Source: Morella rubra
Taxonomy: Eukaryota; Streptophyta; Magnoliopsida; Fagales; Myricaceae
NCBI GenBank assembly: GCA_003952965.2
Contig: RXIC02000140.1
Location: 1 to 64,000 of the forward strand
Length of the DNA: 64,000 bases
Direction: 5' to 3'
The translations under genes and the position numbers were made by a program. Shown piece after piece: positions 44,701-59,629 of this stretch. The notes beneath the pieces are model-generated. The model was not told where the DNA came from and did not search any database. It saw only the letters and a program-made list of their open reading frames with translations. Numbering within the stretch: the stretch's first letter is position 1; each line of letters begins with the position of its first letter.

Positions 44701-46435
44701 TACAAGTCTACCTGACAATTGAAGGCTCTGTTTGAATTTGCTCCCTGTCCAAACTCCTAAGTAGCGATTAAGTTTGAGCAGAAATACACTTCAAACACAA
44801 TGCATGTGCATCAAAGGGACTGCTCTTGATGTGGAAAGTGAGGATAAACCAGATTTACTGAAGTTATGGGAATAAACCAAAACACACTGTTGATATCCGG
44901 TCTCTGTGTGGCATAGTTAGATGTTTTGGTTTGTGGGTTTCTAGGGTTTGTGCTGAAAATAAATGGTTTTCTGAGATTGGGACTGGGTAGTGGAACCTGC
45001 CAACTCTCAAGCTACAAAATCAACACATTATTGTTAGAGGTGGAGCAAGTAACTTGGGTCCTGGATCTGAAATGCTCAGCTTTGCCTGCTGAAGATTGTA
45101 GCATGATGTATTAATAGTTGGAACTTTGGGGGTTGTGGGAAAGGACGTTAAGGAGAGCATGTGGCTGAAATCAATTCTGCTCTGTAGTGGAATCAGTTAA
45201 AATCGAAGATTCAGGAGTGGGTTTAATTTGGATTTGGCTTCTGTATGTTCTGTGTGAAGGGTTTATTTGCTGTAAAATTTGGTCTAAATTTGTCCTTTAT
45301 AATAGTTTTTGGTTGTTAGAGGGAAAAGAAAAGTGAAGACACAGCATTGTGCAGTAAAGGAGGAGGAGGTAAGGAAAGGGATTATTCAGTGGTTTTGGGG
45401 GTTTTTTTAGGGTATTTGGTACTTCATAGTTGTAGTTCAGGATGGGTTAGGATAATTAGTTGGTGACTCAAGTTTGAGGGTTGGAGTATTTTTGGGACAT
45501 CTACAGAAATGAGGTTCTCTCAGCTGGTTGTAGTCCTCAAAACCGGAGGTGTGCCAAATATTTTCTCGAAGATCTGGTACGACCTTTTATTCTGTCACTT
45601 TATCTTAGAATTTTTTCTGGGCAAATTCATTTACAAATGATATGATTTGTTTTGGTTAATTTGGAGATTTGAGTTAGACAGAACGCTTAACAGTCGGTGT
45701 TCACATTTGGGGCAAGATGGCGATTTTGTATCTCAAAGATGGGACTCACACTGCACATGACCGGTTCCTCTGTCAAATTAATGGCTAATTTGAACCAAGG
45801 AGGCAAATTGGAACCAAAACTTGAAATTTAGGGGTATGCAGTAAATTAAGATTGATGGTGCAGGAGGGTGGCATGAAGGATTAGTGTCATTGAATCTTGA
45901 ATTCTAGGTTGGTATCAGACCAATGATCTTGTTCCAGGCTCAAGTTTGAACTTGATGTGGACCTTGTTCTCTCATGGCTTGTTTATATGGTAGAGTCACT
46001 TCTCTTCTCGTTTCTTCTTCACCAACTTCGAACCTTTCACCTCAGAGTAGCAAAACACACTAGATAACCCACTAGGCTGAAGTAGGTGGCATATGACAGT
46101 AGGATTTGCAGAGTTCTATTACAATAGTGAGGCTTGTTGTGTATGGGAATATGGTTGACGATTTCTTTGTTAACAGGTATGGCCATTTAATGGTTTCGGA
46201 TTTCTCTGATTCAGTTCCATCTATGCCTCCTGAAAACCTGCAAAATTTTGTGGTTGACCCAAGGATGAGGGGACTTGTGGAGAATGAAGACCAAGTTGCT
46301 CAACCTGGCAATGGCCATGCTCCCCGTGAAGTAGCAAATCGGAATGCACTGGCTGTCTTGTTTGAGTCAATGCTACCATGGGTTCATTATGGTGATGGAG
46401 ACGGTGGAGATGGAGACGCCGAAGGTGCTGATTGA
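41720..46435 (+). CDS. TCF25: TCF25/Nulp1 (Rqc1) family protein
   Basis: Exons: 41720-41917, exon 2 ending at 43100, 43601-44512 and 46177-46435; introns are GT-AG. Exon 1 opens MSARLLKKVLKEQEQEE and includes INLFHLLVDED. Exon 2 has a basic KSKKKKKRKGK run, ILQVDAKFLNAENELRRIFG and WPRWDGSFSMEFLETRDGYH. Exon 3 has RAFEAAKAIHDLNG, YHLDSLITMAEYLK, ALECAWHPRFTP, HMRNMDRRGCHRSALEVCKL, SYSLSICRF and SLDHLINIYVERNYIIWRLP; exon 4 has DFSDSVPSMPPENLQNF and ESMLPWVHYGD. The order matches Arabidopsis At2g46900 and animal TCF25. The yeast homologue Rqc1 and TCF25 belong to the ribosome-associated quality control complex that clears stalled nascent chains. The strongest acceptor (exon 2 from 42560) leaves the frame off by two; an AG at 42588 gives an open 626-residue protein. 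Confidence 0.9.
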
Positions 46436-47389
46436 GTTTGATGTACTCTTAATGGGGTTGACCAATGCAACGACGAAGATGAATGCCAGGAGACCAAGAT
46501 CGAATGGTTCTACGGAAAAATTCTCTGTTTGGCACGGGTCTACTGCTGCTGGAGGGAATAGCACCGGGTTTCTGACAATTGAGAAAGTCAATAACCTTCC
46601 GCAGCATGGAACGCAATCCCGGGCCTGGGATGACCCCCAAAACCATGTTTTGAATTTTTCTCTCTACTGATTTTCATAGCCGAACATGTCTACGCAATTT
46701 TAATTGGGCACTGCATTACAGGCTCAGTTTTTTACTTTGATACCGAAAACAATAAAAAAATTGGTTTTGCCTTACCTGTTCCTCTTTTCATTCTCAGTCT
46801 GTCCTTCTCTTTGCCATATTTTGTTTTCCTAACTCTATTTTCTACTTTCGATTTTCCTTAATGTGGTACTCTTTATTTGCTGTTTAATTTGTGATGGATT
46901 GGAAACATACTGAATTATATTGGAAGCTCCAATTTCTGTCGTCTGGATGGATTACACCCAATGTTGTTGCAATTTGGTAACTTGTAATAAATTTTGCACC
47001 AATTCTAGGACGAGTTCTTCCATTCTTAACTTATTAGTACGGGGCTGGATAGTTAATTGGTGGGACAGATTATTACGCACCTCCACGCTATAAACCTTTT
47101 CTACACATGCTTACCTATGTACATTCAGACAATTCCGAGGACATTAAGCCAAATTCGCAAGTTCGTAGATTAGAACGGTTAAAGTTACTTACTACATATA
47201 TTGTTTCAAGGCGTACAACAAAACCATATATGGATACCAACCCCTTTTACAAGGACACACAAAACCATATATGGATAGCCAACCATTTTCTTAAAGGACA
47301 CCAGCCCATATGGATACCAGCCCTTTTTACATGAACATTCCACCACCTTCTCCCATAATTCCTTTGTTCTCATTTGGCAATAACGCAAA
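46436..47389. other. TCF25 3' flank and intergenic DNA
   Basis: The first few hundred bases are the probable 3' untranslated region. At about 47217-47330 a short motif (ATATGGATACCARCCC with a following TTTTTAC) occurs three times with a period of about 45 bases. No gene was recognised. Confidence 0.5.
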
Positions 47390-48329
47390 ATCAAATACTA
47401 ACGCAGTCAGGGCTATAGTGCATAGTCCCACTTCTTGTTGGGGGCAAATCCTCTAGCCCTGTACCTCGAGTCCATCTGCTCTATAATCCGGTCCCTGACG
47501 AAGTCGCTCACCATTGTCCTCCTCTCATATAAAAGCGTTCGCACGATCCTATAATAGAAAACTAACACAGATTAATGCTAGCACATCGAAAAATCTACAT
47601 AATTTTCCTCCAGCCATCGCGGGAAATTGGTGTCTATCTTTTGTTGCACCTAGCCAAGCGGACATCTCCAGAAACCGCCTGCCATAGTTTTTTGCTATTC
47701 TGGCCATGCGCAAACACATGGGAGCCCCCTGCAACTGTAAATAACAGCAATATGTTATGTAAAGAAGATGCACCCCGTCTGAACATCAAACCCAAACATA
47801 AAAACGATTTCGCACCACCCGTACAGTGGTGAGCACAATCTCCTACGGGTAACTCACCTTTGTGTGAATCATAATAGGAAATCAGGCATACAACAACTTA
47901 CAACTGTGGTGCACATCCAATAAACTAGGAAATTCCAGTAAAGTGGAGAAAAGTAGCACACCAAACAAGGGTTTCTCAAACATGGCCTCAAAATTCGGAT
48001 AAAGTCACAAACATGCAGATGAAATTCAGAAAAAAGTCCAGGGCTAAGATAACACAAAATAACAAAGTGCCGTGACATAATAGTCTAACAACCCAGAAAA
48101 ACATTTGGATAGCCACAAGCATGTCAATGTCCCCCCAAAAAAACCAAAACAAGTACAGCTCATGCGTTTATGGCCCCAATCTATTGAACTAATCACTGGT
48201 GGGAGCTCCATATCATATCAGCCATGACATCCCGCTTCGACATCATTGCTTGCGCGGCTTCTTCATTGAAGGTGAAACTTGACACATCATGTTTAAACTC
48301 CCCTTCTCTCTAGACGATCATATTTGGCT
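47390..48329 (-). other. Possible 3' portion of the Harbinger element
   Basis: Minus-strand frames include YERRTMVSDFVRDRIIEQMD (about 47400-47540) and MARIAKNYGRRFLEMSAWLG (about 47600-47700). I cannot assign either to a family. They lie downstream of the transposase remnant in the same orientation, so they may belong to the same element, but no inverted termini were found. Confidence 0.35.
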
Positions 48330-49630
48330 GTGAATATCGATGAAAAACCTTGTTGGGTCCTTTGTCCATCCTAATCCAATTATGCATGGTACAACATGTC
48401 GTGACAATACACAGTTGTCGCACAATGGCATACCAAGGCAATTGCAACAACAGTGAGAATCGTATCTTCAACACCCAAAACTCCGTTCTGCAACATTGGG
48501 CAAGGACGAGTAGAGGTAGTTGAATAGCTCCCTTTTTCCCCGGGTGGCTCCAGCGTGGTTGCTGTATTGTCGTATATGATATCTCTCACCTTTGTACGAT
48601 GGCAAATATCCTTCTGAGATCGAAAACGCCGCATCCCTTAAATAGAATTGTCTTGCACACCAATAAGGAGCATGACAATTGTGTACCATATTACAAGCAT
48701 GTTCATTGCATAAATGATTCGCAAGTTGCATTAAAAATCTTCTAATTCAATTTAATTGCAGCGAGTTGCGGGAAGTTGTTCTCAGGCCTCGAGATTGCGT
48801 CGTAGAATATCCGAGAGTCATGTGCTGAACCCTCTCATCCATAGTAAAAAAAAACATAAAACACATGTCAAAGTCACATACTGTGAGCACATTCTGAGCA
48901 ATCACAGATTTGTGATTTCTTAACACTGTGTGGGTGTTATGTCGGGCCCACGCTTTCACTTGCGTGCCATCAATCGTATCGATGCAATCCTAAAGATACA
49001 AACACCACACATATTGAAACAACTTGCAGAAAAGAGATTGAATATTTTAGCAACCTAGGATACACTTGAAATAAAGTATTACGGCAGTTTATGATTACCT
49101 TGAACCATGGGTAATATTTGGGATTGTTGTGCACATAAAGATGCATCTCTATCTCCTTTAGAGGCTTTATAATCTGCTGACTCAATTGATAAAGCCCCCA
49201 CATGACCCACTTGAATGGTGGTACACTATCTCCAAGGAGTGTTGGAAATGATCTGCAAGCAGTCTCATCCCTTGCTTGTGTCTCACAATCAATAGAAACA
49301 TCATTAACGCCTCTTATGCCCATACACTCCTCAAGTCATCCAGAAAATTTTGTCATGTCAACTCTGAACATAATCCCATAAAGGTTGTCTTCTCTATCCT
49401 AAATAATTCATAAAATGTCCTATTGTGGTCATATAACTGCCCCTCAATATACATTGAACCAGTTAGGATAGACATGCGTTGAGGTATCCACAGAAAGATC
49501 AGCCGATATTCTTCCAATGAGTACCACATAAACCAAAACACCTCTTCCCACAATGTGTCCTCAAGGGATAGAAGGTGAGCCATGTTAAGGTAGTACGTCA
49601 TTCTTACTCTCAATAGTTCTATTGACACTC
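48330..49630 (-). pseudogene. PIF/Harbinger transposase, broken
   Basis: Minus-strand pieces in order: FYELFRIEKTTFMGLCSELT; YQLSQQIIKPLKEIEMHLYV then HNNPKYYPWFK; DCIDTIDGTQVKAWARHN; NVLTVCDFDMCFMFF; AHDSRIFYDAISRPENNFPQ; GYLPSYKGERYHIRQY, ELFNYLYSSLPNVAERSFG; and YAIVRQLCIV with TMHNWIRMD. These are the DDE domain blocks, and the three catalytic acids (IDGT, AHDSR, ERSFG) survive. A canonical GT-AG intron (49098-48990) separates YYPWFK from DCID. Frameshifts and stops near the start and in the last third inactivate it. The element's companion Myb-like gene and terminal repeats were not identified. Confidence 0.85.
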
Positions 49631-49759
49631 TTCATATTAGTGCAATCGTGTATGTGAATTCCCTGTGAGCTATGTGGTGTAGGCCACCAGACTGTAATAA
49701 TAATATATAATCATTATATTTAGATATACGCATATAGTTACAATTACATTAATAATTAT

Positions 49760-50730
49760 TGTTAGCCCAAGGTTGCTCCGTGAGCAATATAATTTGATTT
49801 TGATGATAACAAATGTTTTACTTGCTTTTAAGTATTTTAGAGCACGTGGTGGTCCATTCACAATCTCGTTATTTTCAATTCAAAAGGTTTTAGTCTCACT
49901 TGCTTTTATATAGCCCTAATTTTAAATCAAACACCAATGCTTGCACTTAAATGGTCACATTATCTATTGTAGGAGTTTTCAAGATAAAGTGGAATGAAAA
50001 TTACAACATCAAAGTACTAAAAGACTCCTCCAGCAAAGATGGTGTCAACACATTGTTGATATAGTGTTGACACATTGAACTGATACCCGAAAGCCTCTTT
50101 GGTGGTGTTGACACATAGAATGAAAGTGTCGACACGTCGCACTGTAATCCGAGAGCCATTTTGATGGTGTCAACACATGATAAGATAGTATTAACACATA
50201 AGAGCAATGTGTTGACATATGTTGCGGAATTGCAAATAATTTTAAAATGACATTAGCTCTCATTTATGATGTTATGGCACTTAGGACACTTTTCCAACAT
50301 TACAATAAAGCTCTTGTTGACCACTCAAGACTAAAGGCATATAAATAGAACAAGATGGAGAGAGGAAAGGTCACCACTTGCATCATCATTCATGACCTAG
50401 CCTATTAAGAGAGAGAAAGAGCATGAAGAAGAAAGTTTGCACGAATCCTAAGAAAGCTACTCTTGTGACCTGACATTACTACAACTTTCACTCTTTGATC
50501 TTGTCGTCTTGCTCATTATTGTGCCTTATATTTGCACACCAAGCTTTATGAGCTATTCTTTATTATCTCTTTCATCAAACTTTTGAAAAACATTAAAGTG
50601 TGTGAAACACTTAAGCTTACTAGTGAGGTAAGAAGAAATCTTACCGTGAGTGTGACATTTGTTGTAAGAGTTGGAGCGTGACCTCGACAAAATGCTTGTA
50701 ATGATTACTTAGCACCCAGAAGCTAAGGTG
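49760..50730 (+). repeat. Partial copia-type LTR with TGT(C/T)(A/G)ACACA motifs
   Basis: It starts TGTTAGCCCAAGGTTG and continues TTTTGATGATAACAAA, like the solo LTR at 57727. Between 50042 and 50225 it holds a run of imperfect TGTCAACACAT / TGTTGACACAT / TGTCGACACGT motifs. Similarity to the solo LTR continues through a GAGAGAGAAAG stretch (50410) and AGAAGCTAAGGTGTG-like sequence (50710) and is then lost. I could not define its 3' end or a target duplication. Confidence 0.7.
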
Positions 50731-50739
50731 TGATTACTA

Positions 50740-52020
50740 TAGTTCAAAATATTTCATGACCAATATTCGCCTAACTGTGTCAAGTCGAATAGATCAGATC
50801 GTCACCTCCCATGGGTCTGCTACAACCATCGAACATATAACATAATACACATTATACTTACCCACTTAAGAAAGAAAACAGAACCAAGACCCTACTATTT
50901 GGCGATGATAGCAAAGCAACATAGCATCGTGGCATAATCGCATCCAAACAAACTATAAATAGACATGTTCCACATAAAGCAAATACGAAAATCATGGCGA
51001 CAGATACGTGATATTAATTCTTGACTATTCAAAACTTTTGAATCGTTCATTGCATCACAATCAACATCAATTGTAGTCAAACGCTATTTTTGCCAACTCT
51101 TCGTTACCAAATGCACAATAATTAAACATTACTTTGAGTATTTTGAAGCCCTACTATTCCATTTATTACCATGCATAGTATCCATTACTCTTTTTCCCTT
51201 CTTACATAATTACTTTCATTTCCAATTTTTTAGGTAGATCAACGGTGCACAACCTGACGGCTCATAATAACTCTATTTTTATGTGCACACCACAATTGTG
51301 TCTGAACCAGTCAAACTGATCCCATCATTCTATCATAAATGCAGAAATGCACTTAGAGCCAAGACATTGAACCAGCAAGAGATAGCGTAATGCCCATTTT
51401 TTGCTTCGAGAAACCGTAACATGCATTGAACCTAAAACAAACCAACTCTCTCATCGTATCAGAGCATGATTCAACTGCCACTAACCCCGTTTGGTTATGC
51501 CCATTTAGATGGTCAAGTCATCGCATCGATTCAATGGCACTGATGGCCATCCACCCTTTCGCTCGCTCATCCGCACCAATCTCTATACAAATAAATACAC
51601 AATCCCCATTAAACATCGACCCCATTGATCATACACCTCTTTCGAACTTTCAACTGCATATTATTTCTCCACACAACTCCACTCTCTTCTAGTTTTTTCT
51701 GAGTATCCACAACCCCATCTCACTCCACCCATGTCCTAAAAAAATGGCCTTATCAGAAGGTATGAACCTTCCTCTGGCTGTCCATGAATCCATCTCCAAG
51801 CCTTCTACTATTATCATATCGACTGATGTTTCCCGAAACGAGATTCCACTCTCTAGTCAACTTTACCATCCCGCCAGCCCACCTTCAATTACCTCTGAAA
51901 ATCTTCCAAACGTGATCGTCATTATAGATTAGCGGATGTAGGGCTGATTACCGTTGGTGATGGACGATTGTACGGCAGATTAGCGGACAGTTACCGTCAC
52001 TAGTAAGAGCACCGCTAATT
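50740..52020. other. Intergenic DNA, no gene recognised
   Basis: Several short frames exist (for instance 51744-51932), but none resembles a known family and all lack support. The region lies upstream (5') of the Harbinger remnant on its own strand, and may include that element's 5' end. Confidence 0.4.
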
Positions 52021-52022
52021 TA

Positions 52023-52057
52023 TGCAAATGCACATTGGTACTGTCGGTGCATTTGCA
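52023..52057. repeat. Short perfect hairpin
   Basis: TGCAAATGCAC (52023-52033) and GTGCATTTGCA (52047-52057) are perfect 11-base inverted repeats around a 13-base loop. It may be a terminal or subterminal structure of a decayed transposon. Confidence 0.8.
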
Positions 52058-52059
52058 CA

Positions 52060-55960
<3,901 letters not shown>

Positions 55961-55964
55961 GTAT

Positions 55965-56655
55965 TATATTGAAAGGGTTCTATAGTTAATTCTCAACTCT
56001 TTTGTATGTGAGAAAATTGGATGTATTGGGGTTTTGGGCTTTTCATATAGTGAATTTCTTTGTGAGTTTCCGACAATAAATGTAGGTTTCAAAGCCGAAC
56101 GACTTAAAATTTTGGTGTTTTGTGTGATTGCTAATTTTATTCTCATTATTTTACTCCGTGACGATCTTGAATATTTATTCTTATCACAACAATAGAGCCT
56201 CTCCAATAAATATGAGGATTATTTGGGTACTTTTCTAGAGTTAGACATTGGTGAAGAAATGGTTAGACTCCAACACAACTTTGTTAGGGTTGGTCTCAAC
56301 ATCTCTTCGAGAGGATTTTGTAGTTAATTCTCATCTCTTTTGCATATGAGAAAATTGGGTGTGTTGGGGTTTTGAGCTTTTCATATAGTGAATTTCTTCC
56401 TGAGTTTCCAACAAGGGATGTAGGTTTCAAAGCCGAACCACTTAAAATCTTGGTGTTTTGTGTGATTGCTGATTTTATTCTCATTATTTTACTCCTTGGT
56501 GATCCTAAATATTTATTCTTTTCATAACAATAGAGCCTCTCTAAAAAAATATGAGGATTATTTGGGTACTTTTCTAGAGTCGGACATTAGTGAAGAAATG
56601 GTAAGACTCCAACACAACCTTGTTCAAGTCAGGTTGGTCTCAACATCTCAAAACC
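55965..56655 (+). repeat. Tandem duplication, period about 340 bp
   Basis: TAGTTAATTCTCA at 55983 recurs at 56321 and all intervening landmarks repeat in order: GAGAAAATTGG, CTTTTCATATAGTGAATTTC, GTAGGTTTCAAAGCCGAAC, GTGTTTTGTGTGATTGCT, ATGAGGATTATTTGGGTAC and GTTGGTCTCAACATCT. Copies differ by scattered substitutions. The GTGTTTTGTGTGATTG-type sequence is reminiscent of the 3' part of copia LTRs, so this may be a duplicated LTR end plus leader. Confidence 0.85.
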
Positions 56656-56659
56656 CTTC

Positions 56660-57721
56660 AAAGCTGGCTTCCCTCTCCCTAGAGAAGACCTTCATCACTT
56701 GGGTGGTGTGCAAATACTAAGGACTCTCAATTTTTTGCTGCAAGTGTGACCGTCTAGGTTATATCCAAAATCACTAGCCCACACCCTCCACTCTTCACCA
56801 CCCCAAACCCCCATATCCGAGGCAACCACCATGGCCTCGACCTCATTCTTTTTCTTCGAATGAATGAAATATCTTCCTTAGAAAAAAAAATGACCACACT
56901 TCTTCAGTTGTCTTAAGGATACATAAATTTAAGGCTTAATTATTCTGTTTGACTTTTTTGTAATTTGATATTAAGGTTTATTTCTTCTTACAATAAACTT
57001 TGAAGCTAGAAAAGATCCCATTTTGGTCTCTCTGTTAACTTGGTTCACAAAAATGGATTAAGTGACTATCACTCCTGATAGAAAACTAACACGTGGTCCA
57101 AAAAATTATAAAAAGGAAAAAAATGCACCCATAATTATATATAACACATATATGATCGTGTCCATCTTTCTTTATAAAATATTCTATTCTTCTATTTAAG
57201 AAATCCTTTTATCAAGTATATTTAATTTTTCTCTAAGTTTTTCTTTATTTTTAATTTAATTATTTGATTCCTTTCATTTTTTTTTAATTTTCCAATTTTT
57301 CCTGTTTGGGATTTATTTAAAAATTTAGTTGGAGTGTTGCCTTTTTTTTAATATGTGTTTATTTGTTTAAATTTTTTTCTATTTCTTTCATTTTTTAAAA
57401 TTTTGTGTAAGATCCCATTTCCTTTTTAGGTTTTCTATTGTTTGGTAATTAAATATTAATATTTTAAAAATTATGTTAAATTTTTTTTAGACACATGTCA
57501 CGTTTAAAATGAATATTGTTATTAAATAAATCTTTTGTACCTGTCACTCTTTTATTGTGCATGATGTGGCTTCCGTTAGCCATGTTATCTATTTCTGCGA
57601 TCCAAGTTAATGGAGTGATCAAAATGCGATTTTTCTTAACCTCAAGCACTGTTGTAGGAAGAAATAAACCCTAAGGACCAAATTAAAAAAAGATCATATC
57701 ATAGAGACTAACGGACTAATT
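56660..57721. other. AT-rich intergenic DNA
   Basis: Long T-rich tracts (about 57180-57490) and no recognisable gene. The last bases supply the left target-site duplication of the solo LTR at 57727. Confidence 0.5.
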
Positions 57722-57726
57722 AAGTC

Positions 57727-59262
57727 TGTTAGCCCAAGGTTGTTTTGCAAACAATCCATAATTGATTTTGATGATAACAAAAAATTCTAAGTTTTGAAGG
57801 ATTTTAGATTTTACATTATCAATCCACTATTTCTATAATGTATTTCAAAGGATTGAAGTTATTTCCTTAAACTATTTTTAAGCGGACTTGAACACCATTA
57901 CACAAGTTGATAAGATCAATTTTTTATTTGTAGGTGTTTAAAGAAGTGTTGGAATGGTTTGGATGCTTTAAAGTTCAATTGGAGAAATTGCTGTCAAAGA
58001 ACAAATTTTTCAGACTAAGTGTTCAATGTGTCGACACATTGAAGGCATGTGTCGACACATTGCACTGTCTCCCGAGAGCTTATTTCCAAGCCATTCAAAG
58101 TGATTTTTTGGCTAAGTATGGGAAGTGTCGACACATTGCACTGTCTCTCGATAGCAAAATTTCAGACTAAGTTTAAAGTGTCGACACATGAACACATGTG
58201 ACACATGAATTTGCAGATATTCTGGAATCGACGCCAACTCATCCAAAAAGTCTCCAAATGGTCTCAAATGACTTGGATGCCCTCCAACGGCACTTTTGAG
58301 GGCTTTGATGACGTTGAAGACTTGGGGGCTATAAGAAGAATGAGATAGAGAGAGAAAAGCAAGGATTTGCATCATTATTCAAAATCTACCTCCAATAGAG
58401 AGAGAAAGCAAGATCCAAAGATTTCATTTGTTGATTCCTCCAAGATCAAAGCTCCCATTGTTAAATCTTCTTCTCGTGCTTATCCTTGACGATCTAGCCT
58501 CTAAAGAGAGAGAAGTTTCTTGAAGAAGAGACAACACACTTGCAATCAATCGTGCCCTAACTTCTAGAGAGAGAAAGTGCTTTGAAGAAGAGGGAAGACC
58601 ACATCTACCAAGAAAGCTTGTGCTCCTACTTGCCAAACTTTAGGTTTCATTCAAGAATCTTGTCTTCTTGCACTTTATTGAGCTTTTCACTTGCTGATTT
58701 GGCTTAGAGAGCCATTCCACACGTTGTGAGCTTTCCACTTGCATATTCGGCTTTGTGAGCCATTCTTCATTGTACCCATCTATTGTAAAACATTTGAGTG
58801 TTGGGAAAACACTTGGTCCTACTTGTGAGAGTAGAAGAAATCCCTTGGGTTTTGGGATTTGTGAGAGAGTTGAAGCGTGAGCCCGAAAATCGCTTTGTAA
58901 AGGTTCCTTAGTACCCCGGAAGCTAAGGTGTATTTGCTATTTGGAGAATAGTGAAGGAAGCCCAAGGAAGTCAATAGCCTTGGGGGTGGACGTAGGCAAG
59001 TGTTGGCCGAACCACCTAAAATTACGGTGTCATCTCTCTAACTCTATCACTCTTACGTTTCAGTACATATTTTTACTTGTGGAGATTTATGCTTTATGCT
59101 TTATCATTATTGCATATATTTTGCTTAGCATTATACACATTTAGATCTGCATTATTAATTGTTAAAAAGGGCTATTTTTCAGATCTGGGTTTTTATTGAA
59201 AAAGGACTAAGTTTTTTATAAACCCAATTCACCCCCCTCTTGGGTTGTTATTTAGACTCACA
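57727..59262 (+). mobile_element. Solo LTR of a Ty1/copia-type element
   Basis: It begins TGTTAGCCCAAGGTTG and ends ACTCACA, and the 5-bp repeat AAGTC flanks it at 57722-57726 and 59263-59267, which defines a complete LTR with its target duplication. There is no internal domain next to it, so it is a solo LTR left by recombination. Within 58019-58210 lie several copies of TGTCGACACAT(TG), a perfect palindrome core TGTCGACA. The stretch AATTCACCCCCCTCTTGGG near the 3' end and TTTTGATGATAACAAA near the 5' end are reminiscent of Sirevirus-like copia LTRs; that assignment is from memory. Confidence 0.85.
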
Positions 59263-59267
59263 AAGTC

Positions 59268-59629
59268 TAAATTTAAAGGGAAAACTTCATGCCCCATATT
59301 TAATGAGCAAAATCAAGGTATCCTTCTCAAATTCCAATTTGTTTTTTATGCCACACAAGTTAGAAAAAAAAAACAATCAATTGTTGCTTACCCTTCTATT
59401 TGTACATTAAACCAGATGAAAAGTGACCAATGCCTCTCTAAAACAAAACTACTAAAAATATGGAGGAATTTAATAAAATAAAAAGGTAGTATATAAATTA
59501 CAAAACTACAAAAATTAAAACTTTAAATACTGTTTCTTCATTTTTATATTTTTCTATTTTTGGAGGTGTATTTTGGTCGGTCTACAACTCTTTCGATTTG
59601 ATTTAATAGAACAATCAAAGGGGAGATAG
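59268..59629. other. AT-rich spacer
   Basis: Short interval between two LTRs; nothing gene-like. Confidence 0.5.

Noticed and set aside
46344..46670. A 108-codon frame overlapping the TCF25 last exon
   Set aside because: Out of phase with the conserved ESMLPWVHYGD ending and unlike any protein I know.
51744..51932. A 62-codon frame starting MALSEGMNLPLAVHES
   Set aside because: No homology recognised, no splice or promoter support, and a length expected by chance.
58019..58210. Spaced TGTCGACACAT repeats as a possible CRISPR array
   Set aside because: Repeat units are short, irregularly spaced and inside a plant LTR with a target duplication.
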